A stretch of DNA of 64,000 nt, taken from the NCBI RefSeq assembly GCF_965228805.1, contig NZ_CBDDIE010000003.1:3658001-3722000 (forward strand). Direction: 5' to 3'. This document shows, in pieces, positions 15,056 to 23,984 of the stretch. Made by a program: the position numbers and the translations under genes. Source of the stretch: JASBTN01 sp965228805 (GTDB lineage: Bacteria; Pseudomonadota; Alphaproteobacteria; Rhodobacterales; Rhodobacteraceae). Positions within the stretch are counted from its first letter, which is position 1, and every line of letters starts with the position of its first letter. The notes beneath the pieces were generated by a model that saw only the letters and a program-made list of their open reading frames with translations, was not told the origin of the DNA and made no database searches.

Positions 15056-15480
15056 GGCATCGGCTCGCCATTATCCTGCGGCGGATCGGCTTCAGGTTCA
15101 TCGCCTGGCCTCTCTGCGGCCTCCTGCGCTCCCTCCCGCAACTTGGAGTGATGCACGGCATAGCGGGCGCGCATTTCACTCAGCAAAGCCGCGTAGTCAG
15201 CATCACTCATACGAGAGCTGTTCTCCATCAACCCCGGCACAATGCTGATCGACAGGGCACGTTTGGTTTGCCCCTTGATGAATGCCGCAAAGTTGAGCTT
15301 TTCCTGTTCTGTGATGAACGCGGCATCACAACGTAGATCGTTCGACAGAGCGCGAGCGTCTTTAGCCGACACCCCACCAGCAAACTTGACCGCAGTGTTG
15401 GCAGAGATAGCGTCCTGCAAGCGAGGCTCAAGCTGGCCCAAGAATTGATGCGCCAGCACCATACCGACATTGTACTTGCG
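15046..15480 (-). pseudogene. 3' remnant of TraM/VirD4-like conjugation ATPase gene
   Basis: From the IS boundary the frame reads RKYNVGMVLAHQFLGQLEP, then LQDAISANTAVKFAGGVSAKDARAL and a C-terminal tail ending DNGEPMPWL. The phrase on checking hatches of an allowed-host list (VLAHQ...TAVKFAGG) is typical of the C-terminal TraM-recognition / coupling-protein ATPases. Only about 145 residues remain. The 5' portion, including the P-loop, is absent, and the sequence right of IS copy 2 does not continue it, so the rest was deleted, not merely displaced. Confidence 0.75.
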
Positions 15481-15514
15481 TGAGCCGCCCCATCTGACTG
15501 GTCCAGGTTGATAG

Positions 15515-16353
15515 TTAGTGCATGATCGGCCTGTGTTCCATCGGGATGATGGTTTCGGGTGCCGGTGGGCGATAGCCCAATGCACTGTGAGGTCGTTTTG
15601 TGTTGTAGTGTTTCCTCCATTCTTCGATCAGGATCTGGGCTTCATGCAGGGTATAGAAGATCTCCCCGTTGAGCAGTTCGTCCCGGAACCGGCCATTGAA
15701 GCTTTCACAATATCCGTTCTCCCATGGGCTTCCCGGTTCGATGTAGGCAGTTTGAGAGCCGACGGCTGCGATCCAATCCCGAACCGCTTGTGCAACAAAC
15801 TCGGGGCCATTGTCGGAACGTATGAAGGCTGGAGGGCCACGTAGGATGAACAGGTCGGTCAAAGCGTCAATCACATCTGTCGAGTTCAGTTTGCGCTCCA
15901 CCTTAATCGCCAGACATTCGCGGCTGTGCTCATCAATGATGTTCAGCGTCCGGAAGACCTTGCCGTCATCTGTCCGGCAGTGAACGAAATCATAGGACCA
16001 GACGTGGTTGCGGTGCTCCGGCCGGAGCCGGATGCATGATCCGTCATTCAGCCAGAGCCGCCCTTTCTTTGGTTGTTTTAGTGGAACCTTCAGCCCCTCT
16101 CGCCGCCATAGCCGTTCGACACGACCATCACTAACCCATTGCCCGGCAGGCGCATGCGCAGCATGCTGCCGAGAGGGGGCCAGCCTGCCTCTCTGAGCAA
16201 GGCCGCGACCCGACGATAGCCGTATCGACCATACTGCCTGGCCAACTCAATCATGTCGGCCACCAACCGATCCTCATCGGCTCGGCCTCTCGGGGCATGC
16301 CTCTGCGTCGAACGATGTTGCCCCAGTACCCGGCAAGCTCGGCGTTCAGACAC
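15515..16353 (-). pseudogene. frameshifted IS3-family OrfB
   Basis: The 5' part (MSERRACRVLGQHRSTQ to AALLREAGW) runs into a 39-bp hairpin insert, reads out of frame (PPLGSMLRMRLPGNG) and stops. The catalytic part resumes in another frame and contains FIRSDNGPEF, ENGYCESFNGRFRDELL and NTKRPHSALGYRPP, matching copy 1. The DDE residues are intact but cannot be made in one chain, so this copy is non-autonomous unless helped by copy 1. Confidence 0.85.
16139..16177 (-). repeat. palindromic mini-element, copy B (in IS OrfB)
   Basis: On the minus strand: CCCTCTCGGCAG, then inner stem GCATGC-TGC-GCATGC, then CTGCCGGGCAA. It shares the outer frame with the copies at 16579, 16994 and 58882 but its inner stem is unrelated in sequence. 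Absent from IS copy 1, it is a true insertion and causes the OrfB frameshift. Confidence 0.75.
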
Positions 16354-16420
16354 TTTGAACTGGCCGCATACATGATTGATACAAGCGCGACGACGAGCGG
16401 GGCTTAGGGGCTCCGCCCGT

Positions 16421-16774
16421 TCAGGGCTGAAACGGTCTGATGACCGTTTCCGGGACGCCCCTCACTCCCTTCGCAGCTTCCTTCAGGATCAGCTTGTCCA
16501 AGGTCAGATCCGACACAGCCCGCCTCAGTCGATCATTCTCCTTCTGAAGCCGCTTCAGTTCCTTCAATTGATCCACGCCCCTCTCGGCAGATTGCTCCGC
16601 AATCACCTGCCGGCAACGCATTCCGCCGTATTGCTTGCGCCACCGGTAATAGGTCTGTTCAACAACACCGATCTGTCTGATTGCATCCAGACGGGGCATG
16701 CCTTGCCCCATCAGCACCTCAACCTGCCGTAACTTCGAGACAATCTCTTCGGGCTTCGGTCGCTTGTTTGCCAT
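16421..16774 (-). CDS. IS3-family OrfA with in-frame hairpin insertion
   Basis: 117 residues. It follows OrfA of copy 1 (KPEEIVSKLRQVEVLMGQGMPRLDAI, TYYRWRKQYGGM, LKELKRLQKENDRLRRAV) but has an extra RCRQVIAEQSAERG between the HTH and the zipper. That insertion is encoded by the hairpin element at 16579-16616. The C-terminus is also replaced by residues encoded in a second hairpin insert (GVRGVPETVIRPFQP). It may still fold but is unlikely to support normal transposition. Confidence 0.8.
   Translation of the reverse strand: MANKRPKPEEIVSKLRQVEVLMGQGMPRLDAIRQIGVVEQTYYRWRKQYGGMRCRQVIAEQSAERGVDQLKELKRLQKENDRLRRAVSDLTLDKLILKEAAKGVRGVPETVIRPFQP
16429..16450. repeat. perfect 9-bp hairpin inserted at OrfA/OrfB junction
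   Basis: GAAACGGTC and GACCGTTTC pair around loop TGAT within an insert of about 55 bp absent from IS copy 1. It has the same small-loop geometry as the other dispersed hairpins but not the CTCTCGG/CTGCCGG frame. Confidence 0.7.
16579..16616 (+). repeat. palindromic mini-element, copy A (in IS OrfA)
   Basis: CCCTCTCGGCAG, inner stem ATTGC-TCC-GCAAT, then CTGCCGGCAA. Length and frame equal copy B while the inner stem differs on both arms together, i.e. compensatory change. It adds 13-14 codons in frame to OrfA. Confidence 0.75.
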
Positions 16775-16993
16775 TCTTGGTCCTCCGTTTCCTAAACATA
16801 GCGGTGGACCAGTTCAGTTGGGGAGGCTCAGTAGCGGTTGGATCCGCAAGGACGCCTGTCCTTTTTCGTGTCCGGTTGCAGCCTCAAGGGCACCTATGTC
16901 TGTGTGTGATACCCGAAATCCCAGGTAGAGATGGCGGGGTTGCTCCTCGGACGCCCCATCTGCCTGCATGACGAGTTGAACCATCGGATCGGG

Positions 16994-17033
16994 CTCTCGG
17001 GATATTTGCTACGCAAATACCCTGCCGGGCAAA
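16994..17033 (+). repeat. palindromic mini-element, copy C
   Basis: CTCTCGG, inner stem TATTTGC-TAC-GCAAATA, then CCTGCCGGGCAAA. The inner stem is A/T-rich and different from copies A, B and D. It abuts exactly the point where the relic OrfA at 17036-17125 is cut off, so it may have inserted into that gene as well. Confidence 0.72.
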
Positions 17034-17035
17034 GC

Positions 17036-17125
17036 TCAGCGCCTGCACATGTCCGCCGTCTTCTCGCCAGCTTCCCGCTCCTCGATCATTTGAATGACCT
17101 GTTCGACGATGACTCTCGTCTTCAT
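17036..17125 (-). pseudogene. truncated IS3-type OrfA relic
   Basis: 29 codons reading MKTRVIVEQVIQMIEEREAG and then EKTADMCRR before a stop. The wording matches the start of IS3-family OrfA proteins, where CRRHGIS normally follows. It is cut at the HGIS position by mini-element copy C. Not functional. Confidence 0.6.
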
Positions 17126-17151
17126 TGGCCCGTCCTTCAGTTGACCGGACC

Positions 17152-18063
17152 CTACACAGTCGCGCGCGCCGTGCCCTGCCCGCCCGTGATCTGTTCTGCC
17201 AGCTCGCGATAATGCCCCCGCATCGGATCGGACTTGCGCCAGACCATGCCGACGCGGCGGGCAGGCGCGGGGCCGTTGAAACGCGCGACCGACACGCGGG
17301 CTGCACGTGTTTCGGCGTCGACCGCCATCTCCGGGATCAATGTGACACCGAACCCTGCTTCGACCATCCGCACCAGTGTGGTCAGCGAGCTTCCGTCCAG
17401 GGTCTTCTGCCGCACGCCGGTGGAGGCGCTGATGCCGCAGAAGGAGAGCGCCTGGTCGCGGAAACAGTGACCTTCCTCCAGCAGCAAAAGCCGCCGTTCC
17501 GACAGGCTGGCCGGGTCCGGCACCGGCAGGCTGTCTTCGCCCTCGGGCCGGATCAGCACGAAGCGTTCGTCGAACAGGTCGGCCTCCTCCAGGTTGGGCT
17601 CGGACACCGGCAGGGCCAGGATCGCCAGGTCGAGCCGCCCCTGCCCCAGCTCCGCCAGCAGGGTCGAGGTCATGGTCTCGCGCATGCGGATGTCCAGCTC
17701 CGGGTGGCTACGGGCCAGGTCGCCCAGCAGCCCGGGCAGCAGGTAGGGCGCGATGGTGGGAATGACCCCGATGCGCAAGGCCCCCGACAGCCGCCCCTGC
17801 GCCGCGCGGGCCAGGTTTTCCAGCTCGTCCACCGATTGCAGGATACCCTCGGCCCGTTCGAGCAACTCCGCCCCCAGCCCAGTCAACCGCACGGCGCGCG
17901 GTTCGCGTTCAAAAAGCGTGCAACCCAGCCGCTCTTCCAGCTCCTTGATCTGCACCGACAGCGCCGGTTGTGACACCGCCGAGGCCTCGGCCGCCTGACC
18001 GAAATGCCCGTGCTGCGCCACCGCCTTGAAATAACGCAACTGTCTGAGAGTAATATTTGCCAT
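17152..18063 (-). CDS. oxyR: peroxide-sensing LysR-type regulator OxyR
   Basis: 303 residues: an N-terminal LysR HTH (RQLRYFKAVAQHGHFGQAA, SQPALSVQIKELEERLG) and a substrate-binding-like domain. Cys200 and Cys209 in EEGHCFRDQALSFC correspond to the redox pair of E. coli OxyR (GHCLRDQ...C). Oxidation to a disulfide turns it into an activator of peroxide defence. It is divergent from katG with 99 bases between starts, the classic arrangement, so it almost surely controls katG and itself from that gap. It is the first intact chromosomal gene right of the accessory region. Confidence 0.95.
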   Translation of the reverse strand: MANITLRQLRYFKAVAQHGHFGQAAEASAVSQPALSVQIKELEERLGCTLFEREPRAVRLTGLGAELLERAEGILQSVDELENLARAAQGRLSGALRIGVIPTIAPYLLPGLLGDLARSHPELDIRMRETMTSTLLAELGQGRLDLAILALPVSEPNLEEADLFDERFVLIRPEGEDSLPVPDPASLSERRLLLLEEGHCFRDQALSFCGISASTGVRQKTLDGSSLTTLVRMVEAGFGVTLIPEMAVDAETRAARVSVARFNGPAPARRVGMVWRKSDPMRGHYRELAEQITGGQGTARATV

Positions 18064-18162
18064 AGGAAATCCTTATCATCCCCATCCGAAGATGCAATTT
18101 CCTTTTATCAAAATCACCGCCTAACCTGAGGGCAGTGAATTTGACCTCTGGAGGATAGCCAA

Positions 18163-20340
18163 ATGGATGGAAACAACGTGGGCAAATGCCCGGTCGCGCA
18201 CGGGGCGACCAATGTCAGCATGCGCTCGAACGACGATTGGTGGCCCAATCGCCTGAACCTGCGCATCCTTCACCAAAACTCGGCCAAGTCGGACCCGATG
18301 GGCGGAGATTTCAATTATGCCGAGGCGTTCAAATCCCTCGACCTGAAGGCGCTGAAGGCGGACCTGACCGCGCTGATGACCGACAGCCAGGACTGGTGGC
18401 CTGCCGATTACGGCCACTATGGCGGGCTGTTCATCCGCATGACCTGGCATGCCGCCGGCACCTATCGCACCGCAGATGGGCGCGGTGGTGGTGGCACCGG
18501 GCAGCAGCGGTTCGCGCCGCTGAACTCCTGGCCGGACAATGGCAACCTGGACAAGGCGCGGCGCCTGCTCTGGCCGGTGAAACAGAAATACGGCAATGCG
18601 ATTTCCTGGGCCGACCTGCTGATCCTCGCGGGCAATGTCGCGATCGAAAGCATGGGGGGGCGCACCTTCGGCTTCGGCGGCGGGCGTGCAGATGTCTGGG
18701 AGCCCGAGGAAGACACCTATTGGGGGGCCGAGGCGGAGTGGCTGCAGGCCAGCGGAGGTGAAAACAGCCGTTACTCCGGCGAACGTGACCTGGAAAACCC
18801 GCTGGCTGCCGTGCAGATGGGGCTGATCTATGTGAACCCCGAGGGGCCGGACGGCGACCCGAATATCCTCGCCTCGGGCCGTGATATTCGCGACACGTTC
18901 GGTCGCATGGGCATGAATGACGAGGAAACCGTGGCACTGGTCGCGGGTGGTCACACCTTCGGCAAGGCGCATGGCGCAGGCGACCCCGCGCTGGTGGGTG
19001 CCGAACCGGAAGCGGCCCCCATCGAACAGATGGGTCTGGGCTGGATCAATGAACATGGCTCCGGCCATGGCGACGACACCACCACCTCGGGCATCGAAGG
19101 GGCCTGGACCGCGAACCCAACCCAATGGGACAACGGTTATTTCGACCTCTTGTTCGGTTATGACTGGAACCTGACCAAGTCGCCCGCCGGGGCCTGGATC
19201 TGGGAGCCCGTCGGCGTAACGGATGAGGACAAGGCGCCGATGGCCCACGACCCCGCGCGCAAGGTGCCGACCATGATGACCACCGCCGACATGGCGATGC
19301 GCATGGACCCGATCTATGGCCCGATTTCCAAGCGGTTTCACGAAAACCCGGATGAGTTCGCCGAAGCCTTTGCCCGCGCCTGGTTCAAGCTGACCCACCG
19401 CGACATGGGCCCGCGTGCCCGCTATCTGGGCGCCGAGGTGCCCAGCGAGGAACTGGTCTGGCAAGATCCGATCCCGGCGTCCGAGACGGACCTGTCCGAC
19501 GCGGACGTGGCCGCCCTGAAACGCGCCGTTCTGGCCTCGGGCCTGTCGGTGTCCGACCTGGTCAAGACCGCCTGGGCCTCGGCCTCGACCTATCGTGGTT
19601 CGGACCATCGCGGCGGCGCCAACGGGGCCCGCATCCGGCTGGAGCCGATGCGTGGCTGGGCGGTGAACGAGCCTGAAGAGCTGGCTCGCGTGCTGTCGAC
19701 GCTGGACGCGATCCGCGCCGATTTCGCCAAACCGGTGTCCATGGCCGACCTGATCGTGCTGGCGGGTGCCGCAGCGGTCGAAAGCGCCGCCGAGGCGGGC
19801 GGTCACGCGGTCAGCGTGCCGGTCAGCCAGGGACGCGGTGACGCCACCGACGCCCAGACCGATCCCGAAGGTATGGCGGTGCTGGAGCCCGAGGCGGACG
19901 GGTTCCGCAACTGGCAACGCACCGAGTTCACCATTTCGCCGGAAGAGATGCTTCTGGACCGCGCCCAACTCTTGGGCCTGACCGCACCTGAGATGACTGT
20001 TCTGGTCGCCGGTCTGCGGGTTCTGGGCGCCAACCACGGCGGCAGCCCCCATGGGGTCTTTACCGACCGTGTCGGCACACTCTCGACCGATTTCTTCACC
20101 AATCTGCTCGACATGGGCACGGCGTGGAGTGACGGTGGCGACGGCATCTATGAAGGGCGCGACCGGGCCAGCGGCGCGGTGAAATGGACCGCCACGCGGG
20201 TGGACCTGGTGTTCGGCTCGAATTCGCAACTGCGTGCCCTGGCTGAAGTCTATGGCCAGGCGGATGGCGGCGCCAAGTTCGCCGCCGATTTCGCCGCCGC
20301 CTGGACCAAGGTGATGGAAGCAGATCGCTTCGACCTCTGA
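18163..20340 (+). CDS. katG: catalase-peroxidase KatG
   Basis: 725 residues, full length for a bifunctional haem catalase-peroxidase. Distal site Arg92, Trp95 and His96 lie in IRMTWHAAGTYR; the Trp95-Tyr223-Met249 crosslink partners are all present (Tyr in GLIYVNPEGP, Met in GRMGMNDEE). The proximal His264 is in AGGHTFGKAHGAG. The second, degenerate peroxidase half follows. GGAGG stands 8 bases before the ATG. A strong terminator at 20349-20390 ends the gene, so it is monocistronic. It degrades hydrogen peroxide in the cytoplasm under OxyR control. Confidence 0.98.
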   Translation: MDGNNVGKCPVAHGATNVSMRSNDDWWPNRLNLRILHQNSAKSDPMGGDFNYAEAFKSLDLKALKADLTALMTDSQDWWPADYGHYGGLFIRMTWHAAGTYRTADGRGGGGTGQQRFAPLNSWPDNGNLDKARRLLWPVKQKYGNAISWADLLILAGNVAIESMGGRTFGFGGGRADVWEPEEDTYWGAEAEWLQASGGENSRYSGERDLENPLAAVQMGLIYVNPEGPDGDPNILASGRDIRDTFGRMGMNDEETVALVAGGHTFGKAHGAGDPALVGAEPEAAPIEQMGLGWINEHGSGHGDDTTTSGIEGAWTANPTQWDNGYFDLLFGYDWNLTKSPAGAWIWEPVGVTDEDKAPMAHDPARKVPTMMTTADMAMRMDPIYGPISKRFHENPDEFAEAFARAWFKLTHRDMGPRARYLGAEVPSEELVWQDPIPASETDLSDADVAALKRAVLASGLSVSDLVKTAWASASTYRGSDHRGGANGARIRLEPMRGWAVNEPEELARVLSTLDAIRADFAKPVSMADLIVLAGAAAVESAAEAGGHAVSVPVSQGRGDATDAQTDPEGMAVLEPEADGFRNWQRTEFTISPEEMLLDRAQLLGLTAPEMTVLVAGLRVLGANHGGSPHGVFTDRVGTLSTDFFTNLLDMGTAWSDGGDGIYEGRDRASGAVKWTATRVDLVFGSNSQLRALAEVYGQADGGAKFAADFAAAWTKVMEADRFDL

Positions 20341-20348
20341 CAGCAACG

Positions 20349-20390
20349 GCGCCGGGCGGTGGTAGGCCCGCCCGGCGCTCCTCTTTCATC
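20349..20390 (+). terminator. katG terminator
   Basis: GCGCCGGGCGG (20349-20359) pairs with CCGCCCGGCGC (20368-20378), followed by TCCTCTTTC. It begins 9 bases after the katG stop. Confidence 0.85.
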
Positions 20391-20638
20391 TTTCCACAAA
20401 TTCCTGGGGTGAGGCCGTCAGGCCGAGGCAAGCGGGCACATTCAGGTGCCCGCGTCGGCTGTCAGCGGTTTCAGAGAAACCGCGTGAGGCGGCAAAGCCC
20501 CCGCCGAGCCGAAGGCGAGGCCCCCCTTTGCAAAATTCTTCGAAGAATTTTCACCTGCGCGTTGGACGAGGGGCCTTTGCCCCGGGTGGGCGGTGGCCGC
20601 ACGCTACGCGCGCGGCGGGCACACATCCAAACCGGCCC
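20383..20638. other. katG-sulfatase spacer with repeat motif and hairpin
   Basis: After the terminator lies CTTTCATCTTTCCACAAA (20383-20400), which recurs at 63137-63154 behind the P450 gene. Then comes GAGGCCCCCCTT followed by the perfect hairpin AAAATTCTT-CG-AAGAATTTT (20532-20551) and a GC-rich tail. The same order, GAGGCCCCC then a 9-bp A/T hairpin then CGCGC, is found at 31085-31125. No gene is visible. Confidence 0.6.
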
Positions 20639-22297
20639 CTACCCCTCTGAGGTATAATCCGCCGACGCCTTGCCCCGGTACTTCGCCGTCAGCTCCTCGG
20701 GCACTTCCGACCCATCGAACAGGAACGGCAGAATGCCCTTACGCCCCGACTTGCCGCGCATGCCCTTGATCTCCTCCTCCGACCGCGTCACCCGCTGCGA
20801 CAGGCGCCGACCCCAGCGCGCGAGGTGCTCATAAAGCCGGTCGATCTCGGCCTGGTGGGCGTCGCCCTTGGCCAGGTCGTGGAACTCCTCGGGGTCCGTT
20901 TCCAGATCAAACAGCATCGGGCGGAAGCCGCCTTCGAAATGGATCATCTTGAACCGCCCGTCAAAGACCATGAACAGGCGCGCGTCGCGGGGTTCCAGGC
21001 CCAGCGCCTCGCAATGGCCGGTGGCGGAATAGTCGTATTCGCTGATCGCCACCTCGCGCCACGCGGGTGCCTCGCTCCCTTGTTCTCTGTGCAGCCACGG
21101 CATCAGAGAACGCCCCTCGATGATGTGATCCGGCACCGTGCCGCCCGCCGCCTCGACAAAGGTCGCGGCCAGGTCGATCGCCTCCACCAGCGCGTCGCAG
21201 GTGGTGCCACGGGTGGCATCGGCCGCGACGCGCGGATCGTAGATGATCAGCGGGATCTTCACCGAGGGATCATGGAACAGCTCCTTTTCCCCCAGCCAGT
21301 GATCGCCCAGGTAATCGCCGTGATCCGAGGTCAGAACGATCATCGTATCGTCCATCCGGCCGGTGGCCTCCAGGTGATCCAGCAACACCCCCAGCTGGTC
21401 ATCGCATTGCTTGATCAGCCCCATATAGGCCGGGATCACCTTCTGGCGCACCTCGTCGCGCTGGAACGCCTTGCCGATGCGGCCCTGCTGATAGGCGCCC
21501 AGCACCGGGTGCGGGTTGTCCAGCTCGGCTTCATGGCGCGTGGGCGCGGGCACGTGGTTCGGCCCGTACATGGCGTGATAGGGGGCGGGCACGATATAGG
21601 GCCAGTGCGGTTTGATGTAGCTGACATGGGCGCACCAGGGGTGATCTGCCTGTTCGATGAAATCGATCGTGCGCTGGGTCAGCCAGGGGGTTTCGGAGTC
21701 CTCCTCGCGAATGTTCGCGGGCTTGTCAGCGTGTTTGAACATCCAGCCCGAGGCGATGTCCCCTTCTTCATCCACCCCGGCATTCGCGAAGTCCGACCAT
21801 GGGTTCTCGGACGGATATCCCTTTGATTTCAAATATTCATTATAGGGTGAGCGTTTGGCATCATAGAACCCGTCCGGCCCCTCGCCCCACAGCCCGTCAT
21901 CGCGGATCCAGGCGTCGAACCCGCATTCCGCCTGGCGCGCGCCGATGATGCTGTCGGGCGACAGACCCAGCCGTTCCATGCCCTCCTCATCCGCCACCAT
22001 ATGGGTCTTGCCAATGAGGTGGCAGCCCATGCCCAGCTTGCGCAGGTGGTCGCCGATGGTCTGCTCGCCCACCCGCAGCGGAAAGCCGTTCCACTGCGCC
22101 CCATGGCTGGCACAATACCGCCCCGTATAGAAGCTCATCCGGCTGGCGCCACAAATCGGCGACTGTACGTAAGCCTGCGTGAATCGCACCCCCTTGGCCG
22201 CCACCCGGTCGAAGTTCGGCGTGTGCAGATGCGGATGCCCGGCGCAGGAGAGGTAATCGAACCTCAATTGGTCATACATGATGAACAGGATGTTCAT
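20639..22297 (-). CDS. sulfatase-family hydrolase
   Basis: 552 residues of the alkaline phosphatase/sulfatase superfamily. Metal and nucleophile sites: MYDQLRFDYL near the N-terminus, SPICGASRMSFYTGRY with the Cys-x-x-x-Arg formylglycine motif, HLIGKTHM, and LTSDHGDYLGDH with the second metal Asp/His pair. The Cys must be converted to formylglycine for activity. No signal peptide follows the chosen ATG 22297 (GGAGGGG 5 bases upstream), so it is cytoplasmic. The substrate cannot be told: choline-sulfate-type, aryl sulfate and phosphonate monoesters are all possible. Divergent from the di-heme oxidoreductase gene. Confidence 0.88.
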   Translation of the reverse strand: MNILFIMYDQLRFDYLSCAGHPHLHTPNFDRVAAKGVRFTQAYVQSPICGASRMSFYTGRYCASHGAQWNGFPLRVGEQTIGDHLRKLGMGCHLIGKTHMVADEEGMERLGLSPDSIIGARQAECGFDAWIRDDGLWGEGPDGFYDAKRSPYNEYLKSKGYPSENPWSDFANAGVDEEGDIASGWMFKHADKPANIREEDSETPWLTQRTIDFIEQADHPWCAHVSYIKPHWPYIVPAPYHAMYGPNHVPAPTRHEAELDNPHPVLGAYQQGRIGKAFQRDEVRQKVIPAYMGLIKQCDDQLGVLLDHLEATGRMDDTMIVLTSDHGDYLGDHWLGEKELFHDPSVKIPLIIYDPRVAADATRGTTCDALVEAIDLAATFVEAAGGTVPDHIIEGRSLMPWLHREQGSEAPAWREVAISEYDYSATGHCEALGLEPRDARLFMVFDGRFKMIHFEGGFRPMLFDLETDPEEFHDLAKGDAHQAEIDRLYEHLARWGRRLSQRVTRSEEEIKGMRGKSGRKGILPFLFDGSEVPEELTAKYRGKASADYTSEG

Positions 22298-22502
22298 GAC
22301 AGCCCCTCCCCGGCTCTGATTCTTCCCGTGATATTGGCCCGAACATCGCGCCCGCGCCAACCAGGATCGTATCAACTGAAACGTTCCACCGTTCAAACTG
22401 CGACAAAATCAGCGCTTATCTGATTTTTTCTGTCAGGATTTGAAAATTCAGGCTATCCCCACCCTCAGCCAATCAGAATCATGTTCCGAGACCACGCCAA
22501 CC

Positions 22503-23984
22503 ATGCGACAGACCCGCGTCCTTCTTCCCGCTACCATTGCTCTTCTGGCCCTCCCGGCCTCTTTCGCCTACGCCGCCAACGCCGAGGAACTGCGGGACGT
22601 GCACCTCGATACCCTGCCCCGCACCGCCGAAGAGGCCGCGCGCATTGCCACCGTCACCGCCCCGCCCACGGATTTCAGCGTCCCGCAAACCTTTGAAGCG
22701 CTGTCCGCAGGCAAGGGCACCATTACCGCACGCGAGCCCGGGCAGTCCTTCAAGCTGCCCCAGGCCAATATCGGTGACCTGGCGCTGGACTTCACCCTGG
22801 GCGAGGCGATGTTCGACAAGCTCTGGGTCTCGTCGCCCAGCTCGACCAAGGCCTCGGACGGGCTCGGGCCGCTTTACAACACCCGCGCCTGCCGGGTCTG
22901 CCACGCGGGCGGCGGGCGCGGCCACGCACCGGACAGTCCCGAGGATGACGCGCAGAGCATGGTGCTGCGCCTCACCCTGCCTGATGGCAGCCCGGACCCG
23001 ACCTATGGCGGACAGCTGCAGGATTTCTCGATCTCCGGCCACGTTGCCGAAGGGCGCGTGCGCGTCGATTGGGAGGAATTCGAGGTGCCGCTGGAGGGCG
23101 AGGCCCCCGCACGCCTGCGCCGCCCGACCTGGTCGGTCGTGGACACGACCTTCGGCCCGACCCATCCCGACATGGCCGTCAGCCCGCGCATTGCCCCGCA
23201 GATGATCGGCCTGGGGCTGCTGGAAGCGATCCCCGCCGCCGACATCCTGGCGGGCGCCGACCCCGAGGATGCGGATGGTGACGGCATCTCGGGCCGCGCA
23301 AGCGTGGTCTGGTCGGTGGAATACGGCCAGCCGATGCTGGGCCGTTTCGGCCTGAAAGCCGCCACCCCCACCGTGCGCGAGCAAAGCGCCGCCGCCTTTT
23401 CCGGCGACATCGGCCTGTCGACCCCGCTCTTCCCCGCCGCCTGGGGTGATTGCACCGAGGCGCAGGCGGGCTGCCGCACCGACACCCATGGCGACGGTGA
23501 CGTGCGGGTGTTCGAGGTGGATGACGTGGGCCTCGACCTGACCACGCTCTACGGCCGCAACCTGGGCGTGCCTGCCCGGCGCGACGTGGGTGACCCCGAA
23601 GTGCTGCGCGGCAAGGAAATGTTCCACGCCGCTGGCTGTGCCGCCTGCCACCGCCCCGCCTATGTCACCCATCGCCTGACCGATCAGCCGCAGCAGAGCT
23701 TCCAGTTGATCTGGCCCTATACGGACATGCTGCTCCATGACATGGGGCCAGACCTGGCGGATGCCGGTCCCGATGGGACAGAATGGCGCACCCCGCCGCT
23801 CTGGGGGATCGGCTTGACGGAAGAGGTCTCGGGCCATACCCAGTTCCTGCACGATGGCCGCGCGCGGTCGCTGTTGGAAGCGGTGTTGTGGCACGGGGGC
23901 GAGGCGCAAGCAGCCCGCGATACTGTCACGCAGATGGCCGCGCCCGACCGTGCTGCCCTGATCCGTTTCCTGGAGTCGCTGTAA
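22503..23984 (+). CDS. di-heme oxidoreductase (DHOR/DUF1111 type)
   Basis: 493 residues with a Sec signal (TIALLALPASFAYAA) and two c-type haem sites, C130RVCH and C379AACH. It belongs to the thiol/di-heme oxidoreductase family that accompanies imelysin proteins. The order here, DHOR, imelysin-like, DUF1513, with a canonical imelysin opposite, is a recurring periplasmic iron-related cluster. It probably handles electron transfer during iron uptake; the exact reaction is not established. ATG 22503 is chosen by signal peptide position. Its stop overlaps the next start (TAATG), so the three plus-strand genes form an operon. Confidence 0.88.
   Translation: MRQTRVLLPATIALLALPASFAYAANAEELRDVHLDTLPRTAEEAARIATVTAPPTDFSVPQTFEALSAGKGTITAREPGQSFKLPQANIGDLALDFTLGEAMFDKLWVSSPSSTKASDGLGPLYNTRACRVCHAGGGRGHAPDSPEDDAQSMVLRLTLPDGSPDPTYGGQLQDFSISGHVAEGRVRVDWEEFEVPLEGEAPARLRRPTWSVVDTTFGPTHPDMAVSPRIAPQMIGLGLLEAIPAADILAGADPEDADGDGISGRASVVWSVEYGQPMLGRFGLKAATPTVREQSAAAFSGDIGLSTPLFPAAWGDCTEAQAGCRTDTHGDGDVRVFEVDDVGLDLTTLYGRNLGVPARRDVGDPEVLRGKEMFHAAGCAACHRPAYVTHRLTDQPQQSFQLIWPYTDMLLHDMGPDLADAGPDGTEWRTPPLWGIGLTEEVSGHTQFLHDGRARSLLEAVLWHGGEAQAARDTVTQMAAPDRAALIRFLESL

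Larger units (their letters stand above)
15481..16830 (-). mobile_element. IS3-family element, copy 2 (degenerate, with hairpin inserts)
   Basis: A 1350-bp relative of copy 1. Ends: left TGAGCCGCCCCATCTGA, right (inward) TGAGCCTCCCCAACTGA, both followed by CTGGTCCA. Flanking tetranucleotides differ (TGCG left, GTAG right), so no target duplication is present. The extra 133 bp against copy 1 is accounted for by three hairpin-bearing inserts near 16139-16177, 16410-16465 and 16579-16616. OrfB is frameshifted at the first of these. The missing duplication plus the beheaded neighbour gene point to an IS-mediated deletion at the right end. Confidence 0.88.
16831..17151. other. relic-filled gap between IS copy 2 and oxyR
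   Basis: This 321-bp stretch has no intact gene. From right to left on the minus strand it holds the first 29 codons of an IS3-type OrfA (17036-17125), a palindromic mini-element (16994-17033), and an open frame (from ATG 16984) that runs into IS copy 2 and matches nothing I know. It marks the scarred right border of the accessory region; ordinary chromosome begins with oxyR. Confidence 0.6.

Noticed and set aside
18121..20346. 741-codon frame antisense to katG
   Set aside because: Mirror of katG codon structure; no motif, no start site.
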